Source: Dromaius novaehollandiae
Taxonomy: Eukaryota > Chordata > Aves > Casuariiformes > Dromaiidae
Assembly (NCBI RefSeq): GCF_036370855.1
Contig: NC_088112.1
Coordinates: 15,058,469 to 15,122,468, forward strand
Length of the DNA stretch: 64,000 bases
Reading direction: 5' to 3'
In this document: positions 13,948 to 25,070 of the stretch, piece after piece
Numbering within the stretch: position 1 is the first letter of the stretch
How the letters are laid out: every line of letters begins with the position of its first letter
Notes under the pieces: model-generated
Database searches by the model: none
What the model was told of the DNA's origin: nothing
The model's input: the letters and a program-made list of their open reading frames with translations, nothing else
Translations under genes and position numbers: made by a program

Positions 13948-13996
13948 AATTAGCACATTTATAACTAGCACATTTCTAATTACACATTTCTGTAAG
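13948..13996 (+). repeat. three imperfect copies of a ~16-bp unit
   Basis: The core words TAGCACATTT, TAGCACATTT and TACACATTT recur at about 16-base spacing, separated by A/T-rich linkers. It is a short degenerate tandem array. Confidence 0.7.
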
Positions 13997-14045
13997 ACAT
14001 TTACTCAAGAATCCTAAAACATTTGCACAAAGATGACTGGTTTTT

Positions 14046-14135
14046 AGGCCCATTTTACAGGTGAGCCAACAGAAGTTCAAGGAGGGGGACATACCTGCCT
14101 GAAGTCAGTTAAAAGCATCTGGCGCTGAGTGTGTT
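14046..14135 (-). repeat. MIR SINE fragment, antisense
   Basis: Read on the plus strand, CCCATTTTACAGGTGAG is followed by AAGTTCAAGG, CCTGCCTGAAGTCAGTTAAA and AGCATCTGGC. This is the order expected for an inverted MIR: 'cccattttacagatgagg..gaggttaag..ttgcccaaggtcac..agc'. MIRs are ancient tRNA-derived SINEs with no coding capacity. The match is by eye and the element is truncated at both ends. Confidence 0.6.
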
Positions 14136-15478
14136 CCTTCTCTTCTGGACCACTGCTTTTCAGGCATGTGAGGCACCATGGACTGTGGGTGTAACTTGTC
14201 TGTCTAGATAACTGTTTGATAATAAATAACAGATCAAAGGAAGATATTTCTCTGAATGCCCAGAGTCTCTGGGAGGGTTTTAGTGGCGGGACATAAAGGT
14301 TGGAGAGAGTATAACTAGTTGCAGTATTAAAAAACAATAAACAAACCCTCTCTGTTGCCCTAGAAAAGTGAAGGACTGAGAAAACTGGATTTACACAGGT
14401 AATTCACATTCTAATGCAGTTTTATCTCATGCGGTAATGTGGAGGTGGTGAGATTGCCCAGCTCTGCTAATAGGACTTGCATGACATCTTACACACATAG
14501 AGTATATTCCTTAGGCAGCGCTGCATAGTAAGTGTCTAATTATTATTATGATTACAGTTGGCATTTTTAATAACAGCAGTAATTGGGTGATGTTGATGGC
14601 CTCATTTTAGGATTCTGTATTTGGCCTGAAGCTCCAGTCATTATGTGCTGGCTGAGTAAAGAATAGTGTATCATGAACTGTGTTTCATGTCCCAGATATC
14701 TGCCAGACTGGAGGGTGAATACTGACATTGTCCTTAATGCTGGGAGGGGTATATGTATTTTTACGAGTACATAAGACCTTAGTGACGTATGGTGGTTTCT
14801 CATGGTAGTATACTCAGGTCACTGGGAAAGCTAATTAAACAGAGTACATTTCACTTTGATCAGCTACTTACAACTATATTGCAGTGATAAGATCAAATGA
14901 AACTCTTCTATGATCATAATGCATTCCAAAATGTAGAAGGGCGTGTGGGATTATTAAAAGTAATATGACCTCAAGTCCTGGACTAAGGCTTGCATGGTAT
15001 GTATATAAGTCACAGAAATTGGTCTGGACTTCCGAACAAGAAATGTAGGGCTTAGTTTGGCAAAGCATTTTAGCAGATGCACAGAAAGTGCACATACGCA
15101 AAAAGCACATACGCGAGCAGTTGACTTGAGCCAGATGGGATGTAAACTGGTACTTAAGGGTAAGCATATGCTTACATGTTTATTAAATGAGAACAGGTTG
15201 CTGAACCAAAGCCTAAGAAAGTAGCTGGGGTGGTTGACAAATCCTGGAAGACTTTTAATGAAATAAGGCAAAGGCAATTGCATTGCTCTTCAGTCTGCCC
15301 TTGTCTCTAGCTGTTTTTCAGTTCCCTCCCATCTCCCAGTAACTTTTGAAGCAGCTGATTAATTTCCACCAAATGTAACAGTGAGGCAAAAATCGCAGAG
15401 ATAATTAAGTTCCTATGAGGTAAGTGTAAATCAGTATCTGGTTAAAAAGAAGAGCCCAGGCTGGAGAAAGACAGGCAG

Positions 15479-15690
15479 CGCTCTGCGATTCTAGGTTTGT
15501 TTCGGCCTCAGTTTGTCCTGCACCAAACTGCTCCTGCGGCCCCAGTTTCCGCTGTCTCTTGCCCTGCAGAACCACAGAAAGGATGCGGCGGAGCTGGAAA
15601 TGCCGAGGTGGGGCAGCAGGGATGTGGGGGCAAAGCACAGGAGTCCATTGGAACCCCATGTTCATTAACTCCCGTGCTCCCTCAGCTGCG
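15479..15690. promoter_or_regulatory. small CpG cluster, possible regulatory patch
   Basis: By hand count there are ten CpGs in 212 bases (eight in the first 127), against roughly ten per kilobase in the surrounding DNA. G+C is also raised. It is too short for a classic CpG island. Frames of up to 117 codons cross it on both strands, but the translations resemble nothing known. CpG retention in methylated vertebrate DNA suggests either an unmethylated regulatory patch, selection, or a relatively recent GC-rich insertion. Confidence 0.3.
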
Positions 15691-15966
15691 CTTTGCATAT
15701 ACAAGGGGGAAGGAGGAGGAAGGAGCAGATTCATGCAGCATCTCTCATGAATCTCCAAGCTACTAGGAATGCAGAAGTGTTAAATACACAGTGAGGCACA
15801 TGCTAAAATTGGATCAGCAGTAATGAAAGGCCAATATCTGACCTACTTGGAAGCACTGACACTTAGAAGTGCATTTCTGAGCTCCAGTCTATAACCACAA
15901 AGGTACAGTCAGGCCCATCAGTCTCCAAGCTGGAGTAACTTGTTACTACTCTGTTCAGCAGAAACT

Positions 15967-15979
15967 CCACCAGAGGCCA
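15967..15979 (+). promoter_or_regulatory. CTCF-like motif
   Basis: CCACCAGAGGCCA matches 12 of 13 positions of the CTCF core CCASYAGRKGGCR; the one mismatch is C in place of G at position 11. It lies about 300 bases downstream of the small CpG cluster. Single motif matches are common by chance, so occupancy is unproven. Confidence 0.25.
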
Positions 15980-16637
15980 CTGTTGTTAAATATATGTGGG
16001 GATTTTAGGGTGCAAAATGCACAGACCATTCACTGCCTGGATGGCAAATACAACTGGTATCTCCTGAGTTTTTAAGCCTGTCTTTCCCCCACCTTCCCAT
16101 TTTAAGAGCCTAGATAGACTATTTCTGAAATATGCAAACATTTCTCCCTTTTATTAACAAGCACAAGGCAGACGCAGACAGCAGATACCAACCATCATGC
16201 TTTTAATGAGAGCGCAGCAGGTACTGGAAAACCACTGTTCTTTGGCACTGGAGCTTACAGAAAATATCAAGATATGTGAATACGATTAAAAACAGAATGA
16301 GAAAGAAAGGAATTGCTTGATACCTAATTTGTTCACTGATTTTAGCAATCTTTAGCTGAACAGATTGCCTGCAACGGGAAGGTGTCATACACAGCACGAT
16401 CTTATTAAAACAGAGCTCTTTTATTCCCCATCTTTATAATTCTGTGATACTGGACATAAAAAAAATCTCATAATAATTTGCTTTTGTAAAGCAAAGCACT
16501 TGTGTTGCTGCATGGTATAGAAAATATGATTAAAATTTTAAAAAGGTATAATTCATAAAAACACCTTCATGAAAATTCACTATCTGCCTCTAAGGAGGAT
16601 GGTCTTCCAGGCATGACTGCAGGGGTGCAGTTTACCT

Positions 16638-16657
16638 ATTAAGATTCACATCTTAAT
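16638..16657. repeat. perfect 8-bp inverted repeat with 4-nt loop
   Basis: ATTAAGAT, the loop TCAC and then ATCTTAAT form a perfect short hairpin. The stem is AT-rich and weak, and no poly-U tract or pairing extension follows, so I assign no RNA function. Confidence 0.8.
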
Positions 16658-17820
16658 ATGAATGTCATTCACACAGATCTGACAAACCTGTTTAAGTACA
16701 AGGGCTGGAAGAAATGATGTTTCAATGACATGTAATTTTTGACTGAAGAGAATATTCGTTGCAAGAAAACTGCTAACCTCAGCAAATACACGTATTAACA
16801 TGCAACAGTGAAGCGACACTATATAATTTTTTTTTTAAAGTTTCAATCCAAAACTGAAAAGCTTTGGGTTTGGAGGTAATTTTTTCAGGTAAGTGTTGTT
16901 CTGCTTAAGTTTTCGTTTCCATGGAAAAGCTCTAGGGTGGAAATGTTAGTTTTCCCCACTGACTCTAGCTATGTCTCCAAATGAAACAGTTCCTTCAGTT
17001 CACTGGCTGGGGCTGATGGGGGTCTCATTCCAAGCATGTGTTTGCGAGTCTGGAAGTGGGCAAGAAGAAGGGAACTTCTCTCCCTAACATGAGACAGGGC
17101 TAGGGAAAGCAGTCACCTTCAAACTGAAGCTTATTGTTCTGGGAATCCTTATGGTCACAGGAAGCAATATCAGTGATTGCTCCTGATAGCCTAAAAGCAA
17201 GGAGTTTGTTTTGCCCACCTGTTTTAACTCTGTAGCCTAATGATTACAATTTAGACACCTGGATTTATTTAAAGCCACTTCTCCTCTGCTCACCACATGT
17301 GTAACAGAAGAAGATTTGTTTTGTTATAGGGCATTAAGCAATCCACTATAAATGACATTGTAGATGGAGAGTTGTGGGTTTGGGAGGGAAAGGTATTTAA
17401 TTTAACACAGAGTCTAATAAAGGACAGTAGTCTGTGTATTTCTGTAAGATAACAAACTGCTGTTGACTGGTCTAACACATTAAGGATCTTCATCAGGATG
17501 CTGTATTCTTAATGCTGCAAATAGCTAGCAGCTCCTGTACAGTCAGCTGAGAAATCTTAATAAATTGCCTTGGACAATCTGATAGAATAATCTGCACTAC
17601 ACGGTTCAATTTCCCATCAGCTGATGATGAAATCATTCTTTCTCTCAAACTACTTTTCTGCTGTTTGGCTCAGGATATTGCTTCTTGGCTAGCCTGCAGC
17701 TTCCCTGAAGTCATCAATAAGGATTTTAATTAACAAAATAAAACCCGAAATGTGAATAGAATCCTCTCTGCACTTCCGAACCCTCTCAGAGCACAAGGTA
17801 CAGTCCAGGGGTGTCACTCA

Positions 17821-17833
17821 GCACTAGAGGGCA
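17821..17833 (+). promoter_or_regulatory. CTCF-like motif (strong match)
   Basis: GCACTAGAGGGCA matches 12 of 13 positions of the CTCF core CCASYAGRKGGCR, with only the first base deviating, and it holds the full CACTAGAGGGC heart of the motif. It has the same orientation as the weaker match at 15.97 kb. If bound it would mark a loop anchor or insulator in this gene-poor region. Binding is inferred from the motif alone. Confidence 0.4.
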
Positions 17834-18504
17834 ATCGAGATACACATGCAAGCCTAAAATATCCCTTTCTCGGTACCATTTTGCTGGGTATAGGTCTAAA
17901 CCTGAGCAGCGCTTTTTGTTGCAGCCCAGTCTCTGCATGGCGAATCAGCAAGGCAGCCCCCTCCCCACCTCACCCCCGTAGGCAGACATCAGCTGGAGCC
18001 TGGGAAGCAAAGGTGTGCATGTGAAAATGAGCTTTCCGAGGAAGCAGCCTCTTTCTAAAGTTAAGAGAGGGCATTTTGCAGTCCGACGCAGTGGGGGAAA
18101 TCAGGGTGGTGTCACCACCAGCGCTGAATGCTCCGTCTCTGGCCTGGCTGGGTGGAGAAGATGTGAGCAAAACAGAGGAAGCCATGGCCTTTCTCATGCA
18201 GAAAATGTGACAAATGGCTTTTTAGATTATATGCTGTCTGGGGACAGGGACAAGCTCCTAATCTGCATCTAGATGCCAAGGGCAGGTTTCCCTCAATGGG
18301 AGGTGGTAAGAGGGGGACACAGCTCCCCCTTACCAGCCTGGTGCAGTGCATACAGCTTGCTTGGTGGCTGGGCAGGTACCAGCCACATGTGCATCCCTTA
18401 CCTCTCTCCATCCCACCATCCACCGTGTCCCAGGGGCTGCTCCGTGGGGCTGGCCCCCAGACACTGCTGTAATAAACATGAATTAGCAATAGTAATAGAA
18501 ATCT

Positions 18505-18545
18505 CTATGTGATCTTCATGCCCTAAAATCTATGAATCTCTGATG
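18505..18545 (+). repeat. CR1/L3-type LINE 3'-tail relic
   Basis: GTGATCTTCATGCCCTAAAA followed by TCTATGAATCTCTGATGA resembles the terminal bases of the same tail family seen at 8.9 kb. Only about 40 bases are legible. Confidence 0.45.
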
Positions 18546-20302
18546 AGCCCTGCATTGTAGTAAATCCTTCTATAATATTCTCTGGACCACCTTATTTAAA
18601 TATTTGCTTAGTGCAGCAGATAACCCTCATAAAATGGAGTGATCTGTCAGGAGGAAATAAGTGTAACTTCCTCCTCCTCCAGCCACCCAGCTGCTTGTGT
18701 TCTAGCCCATGCTTTAAGCACGGAAAGTGCTGTGCAGCATTAAAAAATCCTGCTTATCGTTTGGTTGGAGGGGTTTGGGGCCAGCCCTGTGTCTATGGAT
18801 TCTCTGCATCTTCACTCAACACACATCCACACATGGATCTCCTGTGACCATTATGTCTGCCTGTCAGGGGTTTCTCACTGGTAATTCTAGAGCATACTTT
18901 TCTGTTCACTTCTCACCAGAATAAGAATAGGGGCTCTTTCCATTGGCTGTAGTGTTTGTTTTGTGCAAGTGTTTTAGTCAAACCGACGACTGACAAGCAT
19001 TTGTGAGGGACAACACTTTTTAATTCAATATCCCTGAATATTAATGAAAGTTAGCACTGCAATCTAGGAAACCATGGAAGAGAATAGGTTCTCCAGGGAG
19101 CCCAAAGCCAATATAGGAATTTCTTTGCTATTCCTTTCTCACAGGTTTTGTTGGAGATTGGTTAGATCTTTCCATATGCCCTGGGATCTAATACATGATG
19201 GCATCTCTGATTAGGTTACCCTGTACACAGGGACTAACTTTCAAACATGTGCAGAGTTCCCAGAAATGACTTAAGTTGACCAGATTCACAGTTCTTGAAT
19301 GATGCTACAACTTAGTCGCATCATTAGCCAAGGCCGATAGAGCTCTGTAGTTCTGCAGTGGAATATCAAGGCTCAACCCTCCCAATCGGGGAATAAAGCA
19401 GCATTAATAGCATTGCATGGCCAGAAGAATCTTTCAACGCTGGCTGTACTCCAGGTGTCATTTAGGATACCTTTCCACAAGCATCATGGAAACTGTGTGT
19501 ATTCATTGCATTTATTAATGGTAGTTAATATTCCTTGTGACAGCTGATCAGACCACCATGCTTGCAAATCTCCTTCCATGTCAGGTTATACCATTCTCTT
19601 AAAATGAGATTTAATATTTAGACTGTCTGTCCTACAAATGGGTCAAACTATACCTGATGTATTTCTGAGCTTCAAGAAATTCAAGTCAGCAGAGTATTAA
19701 GATTAGTTTCAGAGTCCTTGTGAAGGAGTTGGTGACTAGCACTTTGAAAATAGTTGAATTTCCCATTGCATTGGGCTAGGAACATGTTTCCAGTCAATTA
19801 CCATGTCCCAGCTTAGCGATGGAAATCTGTAGTAATGAGCAGTACCTCTTAAAACACACTAACTTGTTCACCCATGATCATCTGACCATATCCTAAAACA
19901 CCTAATTTAAAAGCTATTAGGCCCTCATGTGAAACATAATGCACTTTATATGCTACAGCAAACAAAAGCGCCAGTATTCCTTTGCAGCCTCTAACTTCAT
20001 GCTTTTGTTCACTGAGCTGTCTAAACTTCCTCATGCTCCCCACCAAGCCAAAACCCTAGTCTGTCCTGAGCAATGTCCCAGGATGGTGCTGAGGCACGCC
20101 GTGTGCTGGGGCTGCTGCTGTTGCAGAGAGACCGCAAGCTCATCATCTCTGATGAGATCCCCTATCACTTTCCACAGGAGAACAAGTAATTAGTCCCAGT
20201 GTCTCAGCCAAATTCCAATCTAGGTCATTACGAGTGGTTTAATTTCCCCCAGTGGCTTCATTTGGACACAGTATTCATCACTCTTCTCTGAAACAGTTAT
20301 GG

Positions 20303-20337
20303 GAGTGTCGCTGTGCATTGATGAGTGTCGCTGTGCA
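20303..20337 (+). repeat. 20-bp tandem duplication
   Basis: GAGTGTCGCTGTGCA occurs at 20303-20317 and again at 20323-20337, separated by TTGAT. It is a local duplication; both copies retain their CpG, suggesting it is not ancient. Confidence 0.85.
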
Positions 20338-22073
20338 GTTTTTTTGCCACACTGGCTGCTTGTCAGGGTTGGAAAAAGCTCCTCCAGGACAGACAGACAG
20401 ATGCACTTTGCGGAAGCCTTTGGCGTCCCTTGATACCCCACACAGATCAGTCTAGTGTTTCTGTAGAGACAGCAGCTCCCCCAGTGGTTCCCTTTGATAG
20501 TCCTGTCTGTACCATGTGTTCAAGCTGCATTAAAGAAAGTATCTTGCAAGTTCTGTGGGCACACAAGACACGCATGCATGCTGCGGGTCACGGATGTAAC
20601 TCAGAGGAATGGTCATATCCAGCCGCCGTGTTGCTAAGGGTGCAGCTGGCTCTGTGCCCGGGCAGAGAGAGGGCACAAAGTCTCTGCGCTGACTGCACTC
20701 TTTTCCAGACTCAAAATGGCAGTGGCTTTGGTCCTGGGAGATGTAGGGTGAGCCGTAAAGCTGTTTTTAATCACAGTGTGTATTTTTGGAAATTGAGTGG
20801 AATCCTTTGCCCTGCTGAACCTTATGTCCTACTTCCTATAAACTGTTTCTCCGTCATCAGCAGAAACCTTTTGGCTTTCACTGCTTAAACAACCTGCAAT
20901 TTATGATGCTTTCTCTCGCTTTGGGCAAAGAATATGGAAGAACAAAGGCAGCTGCCATCCCCTCTGAACCATAAGCCCCCAAAGAGAACTCCTGCTCTAC
21001 TGTGTGTTGTGGGCAAGTTCATAAATAATGCAGAGAATTACATAGACCGAGCTGGACAGAGAGCAGTAATTTTTCAGAGAGTTTTTTGTTGCCACCATAA
21101 AGTACAAAAGACAATACTATCTCAGCTGGTGTGTGGCACTGTCCGCAGAATATGTAATTACAGGTAAAATACAAAGAGGTGAAAAGAGCCCCGTCAGCCC
21201 TGTTGCTCTGTGTCGTTTCCTCCTTCCCACCTCTCTGACCTGTAACGTCTCATTTGCATACACTTTTTCACAAGACCAGAAGTTTTCAGTAGACTATGCA
21301 GAGCCCCAGCTAGAAATCATTAGACCTTGACAAGACAGAAACCTTAATGCTTAGTTTTCCTTATCTGAAGCAAATTCAAATCCCTCTGTCTGAACTCACA
21401 CCTACTATTTTGGCTCCTTAATGTCAGGGACTCTGAAGTCAAATGGGACCAGATTATAGTGCTTGGGTTTGCAGTCTGGGACTGGATTATTATACTCTGG
21501 AGTCTGCAGGCAACATTTTGTTACTGTGAGCTAATGAATGGGGTCTGCCAAGGGACCTGATCATTCCTAAGCAACTTGCAGTTGTTTCTGCCCAGCTCTT
21601 CCCCTCCCAAGCTGTGAGGATTTGAGATTGTCTTGCTGCAAACCCTCTCTGAAAATGCAAAAGGCAGACACAAACAACATGGCAAATATTCCAAGACTGG
21701 TTCCGCTGAGATTGTTTCCTAGACAAATGTCAAAGAAAGCGCAAGACACACATGTTAAATATTCCTCTGAGAATCTGTCAGTGCCAATACCCAAGACTAT
21801 GATCAATGAGAAAGCACAAGCCTTCTGGCATACATATACTATGGCTCTGTAACTACAGCCTGTTGATACCAAGCTTTTAGGGCTTCTTCCTCAAAGCAGC
21901 CAGCACTGCTACAATCAAAGGTCACCAGATATAAAAGGGAAAAAGAATGCCTATGGGGAACAGCAGATACAACTCCCTTCCCTTTAGAAGGGGCAATTTC
22001 TTTAAAGAGCTTCTGTAGGTACTTGTCCTCACACAAGTGAGTTATCTCTGAACTCTGAATGCAGAAGACCTAG

Positions 22074-22112
22074 CTATATTATATATATGTATAGATATAT
22101 ATACACATGTAT
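22074..22112. repeat. AT-rich TATA/ATGT simple repeat
   Basis: The run consists almost entirely of alternating A/T steps (TATATATATG, AGATATATATAC) ending in ACACATGTATGG. It is partly self-complementary and prone to slippage. Confidence 0.8.
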
Positions 22113-22557
22113 GGCTTATTAAGTCACATGCACAAAATAAACTTGGATCATTTGATTTTCCCATGTTGTCGGTTGTTGATCTTTTTTGTCCCACGTCTCC
22201 TCCTGTCACTGCTTTTCTGCTCTATCCTCTCAAAGCCCCAGTCTCCACCACACGGCTCCTCACCACTATATGTCAACATGGTCTGAAGAGCAGTGGCTCT
22301 CAGTCTGACTTGGACCATCGGACACAACTATCAAAGAAGAATCTGTCAGGTTAGATCTGTCCCTACATATAATGTCAGAGATCAGATTATTCCACCGTGA
22401 GTTTCAGACAGCACTGAAAAGGTTAAGAAATATGACTGGCAACAGATTTCAAGCCTCTGCCCAGTTAGGTGAGGCAGAAGTCATATGGGTGCAGTAAAAG
22501 AATAAAAATAAAGAAGTGACTTGTCTCCAGTATAAATACGAAAGGCCATGTTGGTTG

Positions 22558-22634
22558 CTTTTCTTTCTTTGTCTGTCTGTGTGTCTTTCTTTTTGTCTCT
22601 CTCTCTTCTCTCTTTCTCTCTTTCCTTCTTTCCT
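22558..22634 (+). repeat. degenerate CTTT/CTGT/CT pyrimidine microsatellite
   Basis: About 77 bases of TTTC, TGTC and CT units lie in mixed phase. The complement is open for about 64-76 codons rich in Arg, Glu and Lys, which is an artefact of the repeat and not a gene. Confidence 0.85.
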
Positions 22635-23217
22635 GTTTAGCTGTGTGTTGCCAGAACAAGTCTTGTAATGTTTCTGCAATATGTGAACCTTACCTGATGA
22701 ATGTGTGAACAGGGCTGAAAAAGATCCAATTCTGCCTTCCCTGGCTCAGCCTGGGTGTTGCATGGATTCCAGCACATCTGACAGCTCTCGCAACAGGATC
22801 TGTCTTTTCCCATTGCAATCTCTGTCCTTGTTTTGGATTTCCTTGGGCTGTTCTGCATGTTAGGGGTAAGAAACTGCCTGGCTTTTAGAGCTGGCAGAGT
22901 CCTGCAGGGAGTCCCGCTGCCCCAGTTAGCCATGATCCTGTCACATCTACCAGCTCAGACTCTCCTACTGTGTGGAGCTGAGGGGAGAGGAAGAAGTGGG
23001 ATTTTCATACATCCATACAATGGATGTGGATTTTATGTCTTGCAATGGCTGCCCGAGAGATGCTGGAGGGGTTAAGGCTGTTCCTGTGCCAGTCTGTTCA
23101 GGGATAATGCAAAATCACCTGAACTGCTGTCAGGCAAAGGAGCTCGGTTCCCAGGGAGCATTGTGCTCTGGGCTCAGAGCATAGCACTCGCCTGGTTTGA
23201 AAGCCAGCAAAGAGATG

Positions 23218-23285
23218 GGCTGGTTAGCTCAGGGAGAGTGCTAAACTGATGTGTATATAATGCTCCCAGGATCTGAACATGTCAT
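23218..23285 (+). repeat. decayed tRNA-like sequence (tRNA-Ile-like or SINE head)
   Basis: GGGCTGGTTAGCTCAGGGAG resembles the 5' half of a tRNA-Ile, including an A-box-like TAGCTCAGGGAG. About 44 bases further on GGATCTGAACA is a degraded B-box. The acceptor ends no longer pair and the D-arm is shortened, so this is not a working tRNA. It may be a tRNA pseudogene or the head of a tRNA-derived SINE. Confidence 0.3.
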
Positions 23286-23711
23286 CTGTTCCTGGTGCTG
23301 CACCGTGCCTTATAAGTATCTCTCTGTCTTCAGGGCTGGCTCCTGCCCTGAGCAATCCCCTGCAATGGAGGCAGGGCTGAGCCTCCTGTGTCTTCACTCG
23401 TGCAACACTGTACCTGAGTCCTGAAGGATGCTGCTTCTCTCTCCCTTGAATGGGAAGTGTAAATGAGCACAAGCTAGCAAGAGATTAGCCCCATAGTTCA
23501 GCCTCTGAGCTGCTCCAGCCAGGCTAATAGGCATGCAGCATTGTTAGCATCTCACTCAGCCTGGTGGTATTTTGCAGCACAGTGCTTTCCCTTTTCGTAA
23601 TGAAAAACAGTAGCCAGCATGGAAAGAAAGCATCTGATAGGAAAAAAGTTAGAGCTGCTATATCACACCCCAACATATACATTCAACTTGGGAACAGACT
23701 GTTTTCTTCTC

Positions 23712-23744
23712 TGTGTCCAGGATGTGTCCAGGATATGTCCAGGC
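23712..23744 (+). repeat. three copies of a ~10-bp unit
   Basis: TGTCCAGGA is repeated as TGTCCAGGATG, TGTCCAGGATA and TGTCCAGG. It is a short tandem array with no sign of function. Confidence 0.8.
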
Positions 23745-25036
23745 ATTTCTCTTTTTTTTTTGTTAGCAAAAATCTGACTTTGCCAAGTCTTGTCCTGCAG
23801 TTTTAGAAGCAGACATTTTCTGCATATAAATATATGTCAACAGCACATACTCACCTAGAAAATGCCATGGGAGCTTCTGTCCCCAGAGACCCCAATTTCA
23901 TTAAGAGCAAGGCATGTTCCTTGCTGGTGGGCTAGGTCATGAGAACAAAAGCCAGATGGGCTTCCCTGCACCTGGCTGCTGCTCTGCCTGTCTGACTTTC
24001 TCCCTAGTTTGAGTTGTTGGATCTCACCGGGTGAAACCAGAGTTTATCCACTGGCTTCGTCTTAAGCTATATCCCTTGAGAAATTGCAGGTTGCTTCCTT
24101 TGTTTAATGAGCTTCTGGCTCATGCTGTTGTACCTTCAAGAACTGCTGTTAGAAGGAAAGAAGGAGAGTACCTGGGCAAAAGAAATCTCTCTGTCAAGCA
24201 AAAACTTCCAAGAAAACAGATGACCATACAAAATGGAAAACATGGCTATATTATACTGGAGAAATATGGAGCCATGTTTTCCAGATCAGCATGGAAAGGT
24301 CCCATGAGGCTGAGGGGTTAGCAGAGCTGTACAATTTACACTTGAAAATGCACATTTCATGTGAACACAGTTGTGTTACTAGACCTCCTTGCAGTTTGAC
24401 AACGGTTTTTGCTCATGAAGGATTTGATGTTGCTTTGCAGAAGAGTGGGGAATCACTGTAAGTCAGATGTAATGCTGTTGATCAAGGCTGCACTGCATGA
24501 ACATGTTCTGGTTGTGCATGATCCTGTCTCGGCAAATAACAGTCTGCATCTACAGGGGATGTCCTGGAGGGTGGGTTGCTGAATGTTTCCATCTGCTGGC
24601 ACAGAAGACACTAGATGAGGGTAACCCGCTCAGTTTCATAATGCAGATTTATGTACTCTCCTGTGCCATTATTCATGTACAGAATCACCAAATGAAGAAA
24701 TTTTTGTTCCAGCTGGTTTCTGCAATGGATAGGGGTTAACTTTAGGCTGGAGGTTACAATGGAAAGGGCTGGGCTTGAACCACAGCCAACTCTTGCGTGC
24801 GGAAGGACAAGGCTCAGTAATCGGTCTCAAATCTCCTCAAACACAAACATAGGTCTGCTGCAGGGAGCTCCAGATTCACAGCCTCAAGGGCAATCTCAGC
24901 AGACTCAGGAAGGAGCTTTCATGCCTTTTCTTTCCCCCACCATCCTCTGATTTGTTCCTGATAAATCCCCCATCCTTTTTTTCCATTTTCCCTTGCTAAA
25001 TGCTGAGAAAGTACTGCTTGGCTATATGAGAAATGA

Positions 25037-25070
25037 CCCTTTTGCAGTGGAGGAAACTGGGACAGGCTAA
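25037..25070 (-). repeat. possible MIR 3' fragment, antisense
   Basis: CCCTTTTGCAGTGGAGGAAA then CTGGGACAGG resembles the inverted MIR 3' part ('ccattttacagatgaggaaactgaggcacag'). It is short and diverged, so the call is tentative. Confidence 0.35.

Larger units (their letters stand above)
6250..15400. other. non-coding stretch, no gene seen
   Basis: This is ordinary AT-rich DNA with short chance frames only (at most 127 codons, on the plus strand near 12.8-13.2 kb, overlapping an equally long antisense frame). It contains a CR1-type 3'-tail relic (8.9 kb), a CT-rich block (10.8-11.2 kb), a palindromic-element relic (11.5 kb), short tandem duplications (13.6 and 13.95 kb) and an antisense MIR (14.05 kb). 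Nothing else in it is nameable. Confidence 0.7.

Noticed and set aside
16886..16894. Perfect splice donor word CAGGTAAGT
   Set aside because: No open, exon-like sequence or acceptor precedes it, and one such 9-mer is expected about once per few windows by chance.
20325..20888. 187-codon plus-strand open frame
   Set aside because: It opens with GTG and has no recognisable domain. One frame of about this length is expected by chance among the roughly 6,000 stop-to-stop intervals of a 64-kb window.
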